A DNA stretch of 64,000 nt from Paralithodes platypus (Eukaryota > Arthropoda > Malacostraca > Decapoda > Lithodidae): the NCBI GenBank assembly GCA_032716605.1, contig CM064495.1, positions 43,562,896-43,626,895 on the forward strand. The letters are read 5' to 3'. The notes under the pieces are model-generated. The model was given only the letters and a program-made list of their open reading frames with translations, did no database searches and was not told the origin of the DNA. How positions within the stretch are numbered: position 1 is the first letter of the stretch; every line of letters starts with the position of its first letter. Below are positions 1-12,838 of the stretch, one piece after another. The position numbers were made by a program, and so were the translations under genes.

Positions 1-477
1 CAATAGCAGGAAGAAAGGCACATTAATAAATGTAATTAGTGTCAAAATGTACCTTAGCTATCGTACATTATATTAATTTTATTATTCCAGCTTTAATTTT
101 CTGTGGGTAGTACATTTTGCGTATACTATTTGGAGCACCGAGCTCGAATTGGCTACATGACGTCATACACCATGAATCTAGACTAAATTTCACTAAAATA
201 TAATAGCCTACAATCATTCACTTGCATGTACCGGAATATAGCTACTTATTTACTCGCAAATATTTCTAAGATATTAATTTTTCTACTAATGTATTTATTG
301 TGTTTCAGTGTTGGCTATTGACTAATGATACCTGGTCTAGTGTTCTGGGCGAGGTAGCATCAATGTGGGTGGGTTGGGTGGCCTCTTAAATTCTTAATAG
401 CTAATAAACTCATTTACCCGCAGATATAGACCTATATTGTAGATACCGGTACTCATTTACCCGGGTAAACTACTACA

Positions 478-698
478 CTATAGTTTGTTCATTCTAGGTT
501 GGGCAGAAATCGTAACCTCTAACCTCTGTATCTCAAAAAGGACTATAGAGTAATCGAGCTAATTTTTCTACCAAATATGAAGACTTGACTAGGGAATACT
601 GTAGGTGTGGAAATTGACGGCTCGTTTGTTCTAGCCCTTTTTGAATTACAGAAATTAGAGGTTACGATTTCTGCTCAACCTAGAATGAACGGACTATA
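478..698. mobile_element. Palindromic MITE, family C, copy 1
   Basis: Its ends are CTATAGT-TGTTCATTCTAG and CTAGAATGAACGGACTATA, which are inverted repeats. The inner arms (AACCTCTGTATCTCAAAAAG against its complement) are also inverted. Most of the element can fold back on itself. There is no ORF, as expected for a non-autonomous element. Confidence 0.75.
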
Positions 699-823
699 TC
701 CATCTGATTATGTAGATGTTAGTTCTGTGTTGGCTACTGACTGTTAATGTCCTGGTGGCGTAGTGTTCTGGGCGTGGCATCAGTGTGGGCGTCCCCTGAA
801 TAGCCCACCACCACCGGTGACCG

Positions 824-975
824 GTCAACTCAACCAGTATACCATTTCAACCAGTAGCTCTCAACCTGTGCCAAATCAACCAATACGGTTAGGTTAGGTT
901 AGTACTATATTTTGGCACTAGTTTGGTTGGTCTGGGTTAATTTGGCACTGGTTGAGAGCTACTGATTGAAATGGT
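824..975. mobile_element. Fold-back element end (AACTCAACC family)
   Basis: CAACCAGTATACCATTTCAA and CAGTAGCTCTCAACCTGTGCC return inverted near 931-975 as TTTGGCACTGGTTGAGAGCT, then ACTGATTGAAATGG. The same ends bracket a much larger insertion at about 62173-63110. Confidence 0.6.
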
Positions 976-1915
976 CTGCCCACCACCCAGATTTTACACC
1001 CTCTCCACTCTTCTCAATTTTATACCACCTTCCTCAATCCTCATCTGTCACTCGTACACGTTTCATGCCAAGTCCGCATCATCGACTGTCACAGACATTC
1101 CAACATATTCCTCTATCTACAACACCCCTTCTCTGCTATCTACACTTTCTCAGCCGTATGGTCCTAGTGTACTATCTGATGGCGTAATGGGATTTGAAAT
1201 GTAAGAAAAACCTCGTAACTCGCAATTAGACTGCAATATTGCTTTGGTACCCTATTTCTCGCAACGACTAATGCAGCATCTGTCTATTTAAAAATAATTC
1301 TATGCGTATGAAGGAGCCAAATGGCCAAGCTGCCTGTAACAAGTGTCTTCCCCAAGTTGAAAGACTGATAGTCGCTATTTTAAACGATTAATTGGTGTAT
1401 TGGAAAGACATGTGGTGTTCTTGTTTAGTGTAGTGATATGAATAGGAGGAAGAGGCGTTTGTGAGAGCTACCTGGATTGCTCTGTTTAGGTGAGACAAAC
1501 AAAAACAGTGAGGGAAGCCAAATAAATGAGAAAGTTCCAGCAACTCCTTACCATATGCCTAATAGGCCTCCTCTGGGTATTGCCCTGTTCGATTGGTGTC
1601 TACAATCTTTCCAGTGTATATAATGGTCGTTATGTCGGCTACTGACTAATAGTATAATGTAGTCTGGTTTACTGAGTGTGGCATTGGTGTGGGTGATGTG
1701 GGTTTGCATCCCCTGAATAGCCTGCCAACCGACCGACACCTTTCCCTTCTTCTCCACTTACTAGGTGTCTCTTTGTATTTCTGTCTATCAAGCCGTATCT
1801 ATTTTTCTACCTTGCATCTGTGTTGGCTGGCGAGGTCTACTGTTATTATCCTAGTTTAGCCCCCTACAAATGACTTGGTTTATTTTTACAATTCATAGTT
1901 AATTTATATTTTCAT

Positions 1916-1916
<1 letters not shown>

Positions 1917-1999
<83 letters not shown>
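1917..1999. repeat. (CT)n microsatellite
   Basis: An uninterrupted CT dinucleotide run of about 40 units. Confidence 0.97.
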
Positions 2000-2003
<4 letters not shown>

Positions 2004-2805
2004 CCCTTTGTTCCCAGCTAACTTAATCCCACAAGGACCCCAATGACAATACTAACGGCCTTATTGGGCTATCCTTAGAAGGAATTATGCAAAGCTGGTA
2101 CATGTCATATTTAATACATATTATGTTGTACTAAGATTGTAAAATTCTAACTAAATACCGGTACACATTATGGTATAGTTTCTGGGCGTGGCAGCATCAA
2201 TGTGAGTGTCCCCTGTATACCCCACCAACCAATCTACCACCACCACCCAGACTTCACACCCTCCACCCTCTTCCTATGTTTGTTTTTATGCTACCCTCCT
2301 CTTGTCACTGGTATAGAGCCATCACCTCAGTCCACATCATTGGCACTCACACTCACGGATATTTACTCTATTACTCGCAAATGGTCTATTGTGTATATTA
2401 CTACGCCTATACATTGTATACAAGTAAATGTTAGTATCTAATTATGTATCTGTTGGTGTTCTGTGTGGGCTACCGAGTGTCTACATTACGGTTTGTGTTC
2501 TGGGCGTGGCATCTGTGGGTGATGTGGTTGTCCCCTGAATAGCCCACCAACCGACCACCACCACCACCTCCACTTCATATTTTGTTATGCCCCAATCCCC
2601 TCTCTGCCACCCCCAGACAAGAGCACTTTTTATCCCCCCCCCCCCCCCCCTCTCTCTCTCTTCTCCTACCCCCGCCGACACTAGAGCTCTTCAGAGCCTC
2701 GTAAATAGATAGGTAATGATAATAAACTTTGGCTCTTTTATTGGCCGTCAATTCGTCCTGAAAAATTAACTAGCGCTCAGAACATTTCGTCACGGCTTAT
2801 TACCC

Positions 2806-3027
2806 CAGGTCCATTCATCAAAAGTAGGAGAGAGATCTTAACTTCTAACCTCCATAACTCACATACGGTACTATTAGAAAAATCGAGTTAATAATTCTAC
2901 CATTTAGGAAAAATTAACCAGGGAATAGGTGTGGGAACTTACGGCCCATTTGTTCTAGCCCTTATTGAGTTACGGAGGATAGTAGTTAATATATCTCGCC
3001 TACTTGTAATGAATGGACTATAGTCTA
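2806..3027. mobile_element. Palindromic MITE, family C, copy 2
   Basis: A diverged family C element: GTCCATTCATC at the left against GTAATGAATGGACTATAG at the right, with internal ATCGAGTTAAT and CTAGCCCTTATTGAGTTAC blocks. Confidence 0.65.
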
Positions 3028-3717
3028 TAACGGAAACCAACTATGCTCCGGAAGTACAGATAAGACCAACTGACTATTGAGGGCACTATGTTATCAGACC
3101 AAGCCATACGGTCGGGGTGTGTCATGAAGTACTGATAGTGTTGATAAGAGCTAGGGGTACGTTGAGGGGGATTCACACAAACGTACCTTACGGTATCTTC
3201 AAAGGATGCCATCAATACCGTACTGTGTAACGATGTATTCGGTATTTTAAAAAGGTATCTCTTTTAGTTTACGTAAAATGCATTTAATACTTAAATATTA
3301 TTTGCGTAAGTTAAATATCAACCAACTTTTGCGTGCAGCTCATTGACTTCCAAATTTATGCAAATATATAATCATAGGAATTTCTCTCCTTTGGAGCCTA
3401 ACCCCCCCCCCCCCACAACTCTTTCGGCTGATCAAGTTCTAGAAGAATACAAGCGGGGCGAGCGGCAATACACTTTTTGCCGGTTCCCGACGGAGGAAAA
3501 CAAAATCAAAGTGATCCCGTCCTGCCAATCCTAACTAACCAGCCCTGACAGCCCTAGCGTGTTAGCATGACCCACCTTATACCTTACACGCCAAGGACCC
3601 ATCATCGACCCTAGAGACAGGACTCCATAAGGCCCTCTCCCTCCTCCCGGCATAGTTCCCCTGTGTTACGCCAATAAAGCCTTAAAGGTGGGGTTGCACG
3701 CCCAGTTTTCCACACTG

Positions 3718-3782
<65 letters not shown>

Positions 3783-4139
3783 CTGATGATACTGTACAGT
3801 GTATACATTTTTTTTTTTTTTTTTTTTTTTTAATTCAAGAGTGATACGCTATGAATGAAATTATGTAACTATTCAACAACCTAGAATAATTTGCTGCCGG
3901 ATAGAAAGTTGTCGATCGAAACTAGCCTGAAGAGTTTACGTGTTTCTGTGTAGCTTGATTCACGGCCACTGCGTTCCGTGTAATAATAATCAAGGGTAAA
4001 GAGAGAGAGAGAGAGAGTGAGTGAGAGTGAGAGTGAGTTTGGGGACAGGTAAAGTCATAGTCAAAAGTCGTGTTTTACCTCCATGATTTGTCGTCAACCT
4101 AACTTACAAATGGGGTATTGTAGAAACTGTTTATCAATG
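3028..4139. other. Intergenic stretch without a recognised gene
   Basis: It holds a short C tract near 3401, a (TA)n microsatellite (about 3719-3777), a T tract (about 3808-3831) and a short GA run near 4003. None of the open frames shows a recognisable domain. Confidence 0.7.
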
Positions 4140-4353
4140 CTATAGTCTATTCGCTGTAAGTAGGCGATAAATCATGACTTCTATTATCTGTAACTCAAAA
4201 AAGGCTAAAATAAATTGGCTGTAAATGTCCACATCTATTCCTTGACTTACTCTTCCCAAATTGTAGAAATATTAGCTCGATTACTCTAGTCGTTTTTGAG
4301 TTACAGAGGTTAGAGGTAATGATTTGTCACCTACTTACAGCGAATATACTATA
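4140..4353. mobile_element. Palindromic MITE, family C, copy 3
   Basis: The left end CTATAGTCTATTCGCTGTAA and right end TTACAGCGAATATACTATA are inverted repeats. The internal TAGCTCGATTACTCTAGTC is shared with the other copies. Confidence 0.8.
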
Positions 4354-5234
4354 ACAGGTAATTTAGTGTTATGACTATACATTGATAATATAATATACAG
4401 TTTGAAGTAGTGAGATTATTATACTACTTTTGACCTTGATGTTCATAAATTAATATATGAACAAAGGTTATATAATTAATATCTCTATGCACCCATTAGC
4501 GTTCTTCATTCACTGCTGGAAAGACCTATACTTGAACGATGATTTTTCTTTGATATATTTTAATGACACACAGAGTACGAGTCTCTTGTATAGTTATTCA
4601 ATTTATAGTGGTAGGATTAATGCACTTTGTTTACCGTAGTTAATCTTGTTTTCTGTACACAAAAATATTTATTTCCTAATATATTGTATATGTATCTAAT
4701 TTAGTCTAGAGCAATGTGTATTTTAACTACGTTTAAATTAATAGATACGTTCAAAATTCGGACAAAAAAGTCAAATTAGCCTACCTGTACTAACTATTTG
4801 TGAAATTTTTTAAACATTTGTCTGGGCCAGAGTTTGTCAGACAGACGAATATAACGTGACGGAATAAAACAAATATATGACCTTAAAATCGGGTCAGAGG
4901 TTCATGGACTCAGCATGAGCTTCGTGACTAAAGTGCCATAACATTTGGGTAGCCAAATTATTATGAAAGGAAGCTTCATAATTGAATGTGTATATTCTGT
5001 TAATTTTAGTAAACAGATCTATTTACAAGGACAAGTTAGTAATGTATTAATTTTATAATACTCTGATAAAGAGACTTGCCTTGAAATAATTACATGTGCC
5101 GGTATATACTATATAATAAGACAGAGTTGGTAAGTTGTTGGAATGGAATAGTCATACGAAAAACACCATCATTTTGGCTTGTGTGGGCTACTGGCTGTGT
5201 GTTGTAATTATCAGGTAATTATCCCCATCCGTAT
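4354..5234. other. AT-rich intergenic stretch
   Basis: I see no gene, repeat array or transposon end that I can name here. Confidence 0.5.
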
Positions 5235-6380
5235 GCAAAGGATGTTAGTGAGGTAGTGGTGGTGGTGGTGGTGGTGGTATTATGGAGTTGTGTTCAATAC
5301 TAAAGTTAACTATTATTTTGTCTCCAGTAATCCTGATATACTGTAAAGGTTTAGGTGTGGATGACTCGCTATTATACAGAGAGTGTTTGTGGGGTGGTAT
5401 GTGTTGGTTATTGAAGAGATTCCTCTTTAAACTAAATTGTGCATTTTTCGGTAGAAAAGTGTCCTGACTGAAGGCAGTTTTCTCCGAAATAGCAGGCTCG
5501 CTATTGCTCACCAGTAAAGAAATCGATACCTGAATAGGGGGAAACATCTTATAATATCCTAACTAAAGAAGCAGAACAAGTGCAATATACAGAATTTGAC
5601 AAGTGACTTCGCCTAAATACAGTTGTTGTTGTTCCCCAGGCTGTCTGGCCGAACAGCCCCAAGGTATCGAGCAAGGCCAAGGCCATAAACGAGCGCCCCC
5701 ACAAAATCCTCCCTGCTTACCACTAACAAAGCCCGGGTGACCGAAGCCACTCCAAGGCAGGGAGCTGAGGAGGGTGCGGAAACGCCCGGGAAACCAAAGC
5801 CCCACCCAAGGCCCTGTGCCCCTCAGCAATTATGAAGGGAAAGTTGAGGGGTAAGGGAAAAATGTGACACTTTGGCTCCCAATCTGTCAACTTCTAGGTT
5901 GGCAGTAGGGAGGTCAATCCACGGAAAAGACGCCGCCACTTGAGATCTAGAAGATATATAAGTAAAAGGAACAGTCAGAGTAAGCTATGGGTATGGCAGA
6001 GATTGCTCAGTTCTCACTCGGATAGACCAGCCCATCACCACATGACTAGAACCCAATCCTCTCAGCATCAGCTAGGAAAGGCCCTAGAAAGCCGCCTTTG
6101 GCGGGGCGATAGCTCCCCTATTTCAACTCCTTTCGGGGTTGGGCACCCGCCCCCTAAATAACCTAAATACAGTTAAGCACCACGTAGGATAGTTGTAAGG
6201 GGATGGTAGTGTGTTGGTGATGGTTTGGGTATTATAAAGCTGTGATCAAGAGTATAAAGGTAAACATTTATCTCCCATCCTCCTGATAATAGCGGTGACG
6301 GTGCGGATGACTCAGGGTTGTAAGGACAAGAAGGGGGGGGGGGGGGGGACGTCATGGGGTGCTCATCTTTCTTTGTGTTC

Positions 6381-6433
<53 letters not shown>

Positions 6434-6690
6434 AAGAGACAGAGAGAGAAAGAGCAAACGAGCGAGCGAAAGAGAGAGAGAGAGAGAAGTAAGTATGATG
6501 GATATAAAGCACCCGCATCCTAAACTTACGCGCATCACGCAGGATAGTTGTGAGGGGGTCGGGGATGGTGATGGTGGTTCGGGTATTACAGAGTTGTGGT
6601 CAAGAATAAAGTTAAATATTTTCTTTCCGACCTTTCCCGTGATCCTGATATAGCGGTGACGGTGTAGATGACTCAGGGTTATAACGAGGG
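5235..6690. repeat. Three-copy dispersed repeat R2, interrupted by a CAA-tailed repeat
   Basis: Similar segments near 5235-5385, 6180-6325 and 6535-6690 share a GGTGGT-rich start, GTATTA-GAGTTGTG, an AAAGTTAA core, ATCCTGATATA and GGTGNGGATGACTC. The region between the first two is filled by the CAA-tailed repeat. GA-rich and (GACA)n runs lie at about 6391-6490. Confidence 0.6.
5618..6155 (-). mobile_element. CAA-tailed retroelement-like repeat, copy 1 (reverse)
   Basis: On the minus strand this ends in GGCTGTTCGGCCAGACAGCC, GGGGAACAACAACAAC. It is a nearly full-length inverted counterpart of 62505-63053. A fixed 3' sequence followed by a (CAA)n tail suggests target-primed retrotransposition. 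No conserved ORF is recognised, so it may be a SINE or a LINE 3' UTR fragment. Confidence 0.65.
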
Positions 6691-7387
6691 TAGATGTGTG
6701 TGTGTTTGTTTGTGTATGTGTGTGGGCGGGGGGTCGGTGGGGGGTTAGGGCGGTTATTGTGGTGACGTCATTTGTCATTGTGGTGACGTCATTGGTAACT
6801 GCCTCCCTCATCTCGGTGAAGGACAATATTCGGTTCAACCTCTCGTCCAAACTTACCTTAATGGGAGGTTTTTAGTTTGTTTAGTTTGGAGGTCTAGCGA
6901 GGAAATATAAATTAATAGACCAAAAGAAATGGCCACTATCCCCCTAACAGGCGAGGCTTCAATGAGCTGTACACTTTATTATGTGAATGAAGTGTAATTA
7001 TATAATGATCCAAACTTCCAAAGACCCCAACACCCCTTTCAATACCCGGTACACAACTATGGTAGGATGTATAAGGTGGTTGTGATGGGAGGAGCTATTA
7101 TCGGCTGTATCTCGGTCAGTAATCGTTATCTAAGTTAAATACAGCTTTGTTATGAATAATGGCCGGACTTGTTGGTGAATTCGAATCCTGATTATGGACA
7201 ATTGATTTTTAAAATTATAGATAACATAGGACATGTTAGCGACATTTGGGAGATTACCGTACATATCTAGCTATCTTACAGTTATCATAATTAGAGGAAG
7301 GCTTAATCTCGTACCATAACTAACATTTTGCATATATTCTTATGTAACTTTCAAATTAGCCCGGCTGAGTGTATATACACATTTAGT

Positions 7388-7523
<136 letters not shown>

Positions 7524-8571
7524 CTGTATATATGAAATTAAGCAATGTACTTTCTTACCGATATTAATTTGTTCAAGTTAGTTACCATATAACAAATATT
7601 TCGGAAGTCTATGGACAACAGCATCTTATTTCATTATCTTGCCTAGTAGTGTTTGAATGAACAAAGAATTACCCAATTGTTCCGATTGACCCGGCAAGGT
7701 ATATATATTTGTTTCAGTTTATATTGAATGAGCATTATAGCCATAGTTAAATCGAAAAATGTGAACACCACTTATAGATAGTTTATAGTCTACCCAATGA
7801 ACCTTGTATGTAACTGATTATTGTTCTTAATGGCCAACTATATTCTGTACCTGCCCTTTGAAGGCTTTCGAAAATTTATCCACCTTTGGGAAGTTTATCC
7901 TGAAGTGTTTGCAGTCTGACCGTTTTGAATGAAAATATTTCAGACGAGGCTCTTATGAGAACATGGTATATATTTGAATGGACCACCTTCGTATTCTACA
8001 ATCAGTGCCGGGACATCAGCTGATAGGAGAGGATATTTCTTGCCCGATTTAATGTTTGTTATCAGTGGTTATTGACGGCCGTGATTGTATTGATTGTGGA
8101 TAGCGGAGGAACCAAAGAGGAGCCACAATCGATAAGGCAAACCGGGAGTCAGAAGTCGGTAATGTCAACTAGGTGTGTTAGTCGTATTATTGGGGACTCA
8201 GTATATTGATCGAATTCGCCCTTGGGAATAATAGAAGTATAACCTCCATGATACTAAAAAGTGGTTAATTCTCCCCTTGACTCTGATATACTGTATATAA
8301 ATGGGAGAATGTGACAATGATCCCTCTTCAATGTATAAGACTATTGGCCCAAGTAACCCATAATGTAGTGCACAACAATGATAATATTCCAACAGTTGTT
8401 TTGTCAGCTTAGTAATTTATGAACACGAGTTGATTTAAACGACAGATTTGGCTACATTTCAGTTTGTTATCTACAAATCTTCGTATCAATGTCGTTAGCC
8501 ACAAGTACGGTTCCCGAATACAAGACAATAGGTATCATTGTGCTGGAGAATACGCGAGGTGATATTTAACC
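7524..8571. other. Intergenic stretch with no recognised feature
   Basis: There is no coding pattern, array or transposon end that I can support. A palindromic region near 8080-8130 is too diverged to name. Confidence 0.45.
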
Positions 8572-8987
8572 ATTGAGATACTTCCTAAGCTAAATATAAT
8601 TGATAAAGTTTAGTCAGATTAGGCCTATAATGCAAACTATCAATGAAAAGGGGGTTGTGATTTTTCCTAAAGTAAATGTAATTGATTTATGTTAGTCAGA
8701 TTAGAGTGCAAAATAGCAATGAAAAGGGGTTGTGTTTCTTCCTAAACTAAATGTAATTGATGAATGTTAGTCAGATTAAAATGAAAAACAAAAAAACAAA
8801 AGAAAACGTCAAATTAAAAGGGGGTTACGATACTTCCTAAACTAAATGTAATTGAGCAATATTAGTCAGATTACAAAGCAAACATAGATATCAAAAGGGG
8901 GTTGTGATTCTTCCTAAACTAAATGTAATTGATCAATATTAGTCTGATTAAAATGCAAAATATAAATCAAAAGGGAATTACGATTAT
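8572..8987. repeat. Diverged tandem repeat, about 82 bp x 5
   Basis: Five units each carry CTTCCTAAACTAAATGTAAT, then TTAGTCAGATTA, then AAAAGGGGGTTGTGAT. Units differ by substitutions and indels; the third carries extra A-rich sequence. Confidence 0.85.
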
Positions 8988-9180
8988 ATTTTCAGAAGCC
9001 ACAGCCACCCTCAATCCACCCAAATATGTTTATCTGTAGCTGTGACGTCACCGCGGTAGGCCTCACATGATTTTTTACACTTAAGCCTTGAAGATTAGAC
9101 CCCCGCTGTTAAAATATGTATAAACTTTCTCGGTAATGCTTGTTGTTTGGCCTATTCATATATTTATTAACATATTTTTT

Positions 9181-9526
9181 TAGTTTCCTCGCTAGACCTC
9201 TATCAAGCTTAAAAAAAACACCCCCTAGATCCCCTTTCAAGATAAATTTGTACATTTTTCGGTAGAGAAATGTGCCGGCCGAAGGCCAGTTCCTTCTAAA
9301 ATTACAGGTTCGCTATCGCTCGCCAGGAAAAAATCGATAGCTAAATGGCACGAAAGGTCTTAATATTGACATACAAATGGGGCGAAAGATCTTAATATTG
9401 ACAACAAATGGGGCGAAAGGTCTTAAAATCGCCAAACTAACGGAACGAACGTCTTAAAATCTCAAAACTAATACGCTAAACATGAGGGAGAAGTGGGTCC
9501 GGAAAAAACGACTACCTCCCCCTTAC
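9181..9526. mobile_element. Family A TTAA-type MITE, copy 1
   Basis: It has TAGACCTC-ATCAAGCTT, CCGGCCGAAGGC, GCTATCGCTCGCCAGG, then GGGCGAAAGGTCTTAAAATC and GGGCTAAACATGAGGGAG-type blocks in the order seen in the other family A copies. No ORF is present. Confidence 0.75.
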
Positions 9527-9629
9527 CGGTCATGCAAGGGGCCTCCTCCAAGGTGAATGAATTACAGGGTTCGAAGCCAGTCATGTTTAGGGCCCCTCTA
9601 CTTTATTATTGTTATTATTATTATTATTA

Positions 9630-9639
9630 GCTTTATTAT

Positions 9640-9679
<40 letters not shown>

Positions 9680-9894
9680 AGACGTTTACTGGGTTATATT
9701 GGGGATGCGTGTTTGTTGTTTGTTGTTTTATAGTGACCTTGTAAGGGATTATGGTGTCTGGGATGATTATGTATAATAAGGCACCATAATCTATCCTTTA
9801 TACACCGTTAGGTTGCATCATAACACCATATTTGGACAGTTGCGGTCAGAAGTTCGTATTACACTTCATGTCGAACAATTTATACAGACTAAAC

Positions 9895-9958
<64 letters not shown>

Positions 9959-10353
9959 AGAGTTATTTAAATGAATGGAAAGCGTGCCGACAAAGGAGAA
10001 CCTGCCAGCATTATCATATTGTGTAAACTAAATGTATATGGCTGTATGTATATGGTTGGCTCATGGCTGTATGGTTAGCTTCTGTACTGTCACTGGGCAC
10101 CTGTATCAACTCAACACCTGATGTACAGTCGCACTGAAAAGTACTGACACACGGTATAATGTGAACACTTAATGGGGGAGAGGGTTAGTTTGATCACTAG
10201 ACCTCCATCAAGCTTAAAAAATACCTCCATGAATACCTCAACACCTCTTGCAGATAGAACACACAGACGGTCACCATTTAGTACAACCATTTAGTACGAG
10301 TAATTTAATCTTTGTGAACAAATATATTCTTTAATGTACAGTACACCCGAACT

Positions 10354-10388
<35 letters not shown>

Positions 10389-10480
10389 GATTCCAATGTC
10401 CTATGCACCCGAGTGATAGGGTAAAAAACACATCAACCTCTGAAGTATTTGAACAATAGCTCTAGCACCGGGCTGAATAT
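9630..10480. other. Intergenic stretch with simple repeats
   Basis: It contains a T tract (about 9640-9675), (GA)n at about 9903-9955, (CA)n at about 10357-10386, and a single ACAGTCGCACT end-like sequence near 10126. No gene is seen. Confidence 0.6.
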
Positions 10481-10492
10481 CCTATCAGTGTA

Positions 10493-10704
10493 CAGTCGCG
10501 CTAATAAGTCATGTTTCAGGTGTCATTACATTTTGCTCGCTGTGTGATGTATTGATGTCTGTCAGATGTTGAATAGGGTGTGTAAGTGTAATAAACGTCT
10601 TTGTATAACTCCCTCGATATGAAGACATCAAGTTTAGATATTGCTGATAACAAATATTGATCGAAATATACTTGGTGCTGCGACATCCCTTATTTGGGCA
10701 ACTG
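10493..10704. mobile_element. TA-flanked MITE with CAGTCGCGCTAATAAGTC end
   Basis: The left end CAGTCGCGCTAATAAGTCAT and the right end (complement CAGTTGCCCAAATAAGGGAT) are imperfect inverted repeats bounded by TA on both sides. That fits the Tc1/mariner/pogo superfamily. A related copy is at 52844-53154. Confidence 0.6.
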
Positions 10705-11073
10705 TACTAGCCGACCTAGCATAAATTCCAATGGCCAAACTTTAATGAAATCGCACTGAAGTTGATGTAAAAGTTTGTTAGTAAGGACTCTAGCTCTAAT
10801 AGTGTTCGAGGTAGAGTGTTTCTGGGAACATGACGTCACCCGCCTTTCAACTTGTTCTATATGGCATCCTGGAACTAAGGTACTGTTGCCGCCGTAAGTT
10901 CATCGTTACTGGTATCCTTCCATTAGCTCATTTATCGTGAGTGTCTTGTGTAATTTTATCTCTTACATAATGGTGATGTAATTTACCCTAGGTGTTTTAT
11001 GCGGCTCTAAGAATTGCTATTGCTCTTATTTATTAGCATGAAAACAATATAGCGCCAACGTTCCAACAGACCT

Positions 11074-11428
11074 TTAAGGGGGGATGCTTCACGTTTTGGG
11101 CGATTTTTGCATGTATTCATTATTTTTCTAGTTTCCTCTCTAGACCTCCATCAAATTAAAAAAACGAATCTATTAGATCCCCTTTCTAGATTAATTTGTA
11201 CATGTCCCGGCCGAAGGCCGGTTCTTCCAACATTACAGGCTCACTATCGTTCGCCAGGAAAAAAATCGACACCTAAATAGCACGAAAGGTCTAAATATTG
11301 ACGAAGAAATAGGGCGAAAGGTCTTAAAATCGACTAACTAATGGGGCAAACATCTTAACATCTGAAAACTAATGGGGCTAAACATGAGGGAGAAAGTGGT
11401 CCAGAAAAGCGGCCCATCCCCCCTTTAA
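11074..11428. mobile_element. Family A TTAA-type MITE, copy 2
   Basis: It is bounded by TTAA on both sides, with inverted ends GGGGGGATG and CATCCCCCC. The internal CCGGCCGAAGGCCGGTTC and CGTTCGCCAGG blocks are shared with the family. TTAA duplications suggest piggyBac-type mobilisation. Confidence 0.75.
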
Positions 11429-11580
11429 ATGTTTGCGGTCACGGAATACACTGTAAGTCATAACACTTGGAAGGATGCTCTAGTTTTGAAAGGTCGCTTT
11501 GTTCGCTGGAATGACGATGTGTCACGGGTGAGTCTATTGATTATACACCGCCTATATTACAAGTCCAACAATGTATACAA

Positions 11581-11961
11581 TTAAGGGAGCCCACCTCGCT
11601 TTTTTCTCTTCCTCTCCCTCTCTCTTTGGCTTGTATCCATTCGGCCCCATTCAGCCTACTGTTTTAAGACGTTTACCCCCATCCAGGTGTCAATATTTTC
11701 CTGGCGAGCGGTAGCGAGCCAACATATTTATTTTTTTGTTTTGACAGCAAGCTAAATTTGTACATTTTTCGATAGAAAAATGTTTCCGGCAAAGCCGGAT
11801 TTGTCCATACAATGCTGGCTTGCTATCGCTCGCCAGGAAGAAATCGACACCTGGATGGGGATAAAAGTCTGAAAACAGTTGTCTGATTGGGGCCGGATGG
11901 ATACAAGCCAGGGAAAGAGAGAAAAGGAGAGAAAGAACAAAAATCGGTGGCCCCCCCTTAA
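11581..11961. mobile_element. Family B fold-back TTAA MITE, copy 1
   Basis: TTAA flanks a long inverted repeat. The left arm AGCCCACCTCGC, then TTGTATCCATTCGGCCCCAT, then CCTGGCGAGCGGTAGCGAGC returns complemented as GCTATCGCTCGCCAGG, GGGGCCGGATGGATACAAGC and GGTGGCCCCCC. The whole element can form a hairpin. Confidence 0.85.
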
Positions 11962-12328
11962 ACTCGCTAGGAATAAATTAAACTACGGAACACCAAGCTT
12001 TCGTCTATTCTCTCAAGACATCTTCAGGGTAATATTTATTTTTCTAGCGAGTTTTATTACATAATTTGATCACACGTATTTGTGATTTAACAATGTTTGG
12101 TAAATATAAACTCAATAAGCTGAGAGATGTGGTTTAAATGTTAACGATAATTAATAACTCTCCACTAACTTCCATGAAAGGCTCGTCAACATTCACAATA
12201 CATGTTTGCAGTGCACTCCTGCAGAAGTTGCAAAATATTCATCTGCTAATATCACGGGGATATGGGAACGTTCCGACTAATAAATCCGTAGTGATGAAAG
12301 CAGTAATGGGGACGGGAACGCACGAAAA

Positions 12329-12831
12329 GGAGCGGTAATGTGATATAAAGGAGCGGTAATGTGATATAAAGGAGCGGTAATGTGATATAAAGGAGCGGTA
12401 ATGTGATATAAAGGAGCGGTAATGTGATATAAAGGAGCGGTAATGTGATATAAAGGAGCGGTAATGTGATATAAAGGAGCGGTAATGTGATATAAAGGAG
12501 CGGTAATGTGATATAAAGGAGCCGGTAATGTGATATAAAGGAGCGGTAATGTGATATAAAGGAGCGGTAATGTGATATAAGGAGCGGTAATGTGATATAA
12601 AGGAGCGGTAATGTGATATAAAGGAGCGGTAATGTGATATAAAGGAGCGGTAATGTGATATAAAGGAGCGGTAATGTGATATAAAGGAGCGCTAATGTGA
12701 TATAAAGGAGCGGTAATGTGATATAAAGGAGCGGTAATGTGATATAAAGGAGCGGTAATGTGATATAAAGGAGCGGTAATGTGATATAAAGGAGCGGTAA
12801 TGTGATATAAAGGAGCGGTAATGTGATATAA
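12329..12831. repeat. 21-bp minisatellite, 24 units
   Basis: The unit is GGAGCGGTAATGTGATATAA plus one A, repeated 24 times almost without change. The only variants are one C insertion (near 12522), one lost A (near 12570) and one G-to-C change (near 12691). Such uniformity implies recent expansion. Confidence 0.98.
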
Positions 12832-12838
12832 TTTGGGT

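Larger units (their letters stand above)
300..2560. repeat. Dispersed repeat R1, about five diverged copies
   Basis: Related segments begin near 308, 727, 1632, 2165 and 2466. Each has TGGCTACTGACT (or similar), then GTTCTGGGCGTGGCATC, then CCCCTGAATAGCCCACCAAC and a CCACCACC tract. Short open frames here follow the repeat, not codon conservation. It looks like a cluster of one old transposon family or a degraded large tandem repeat. Confidence 0.65.

Noticed and set aside
884..902. Arthropod telomere repeat (TTAGG)n
   Set aside because: Only about three units are present, inside a fold-back element; CCTAA near 30742 is equally short.
6173..6850. A 225-codon minus-strand open frame
   Set aside because: Its sequence is Ser/Leu- and His/Thr-rich translation of GA, GACA and GT tracts plus repeat R2; no domain is recognisable.
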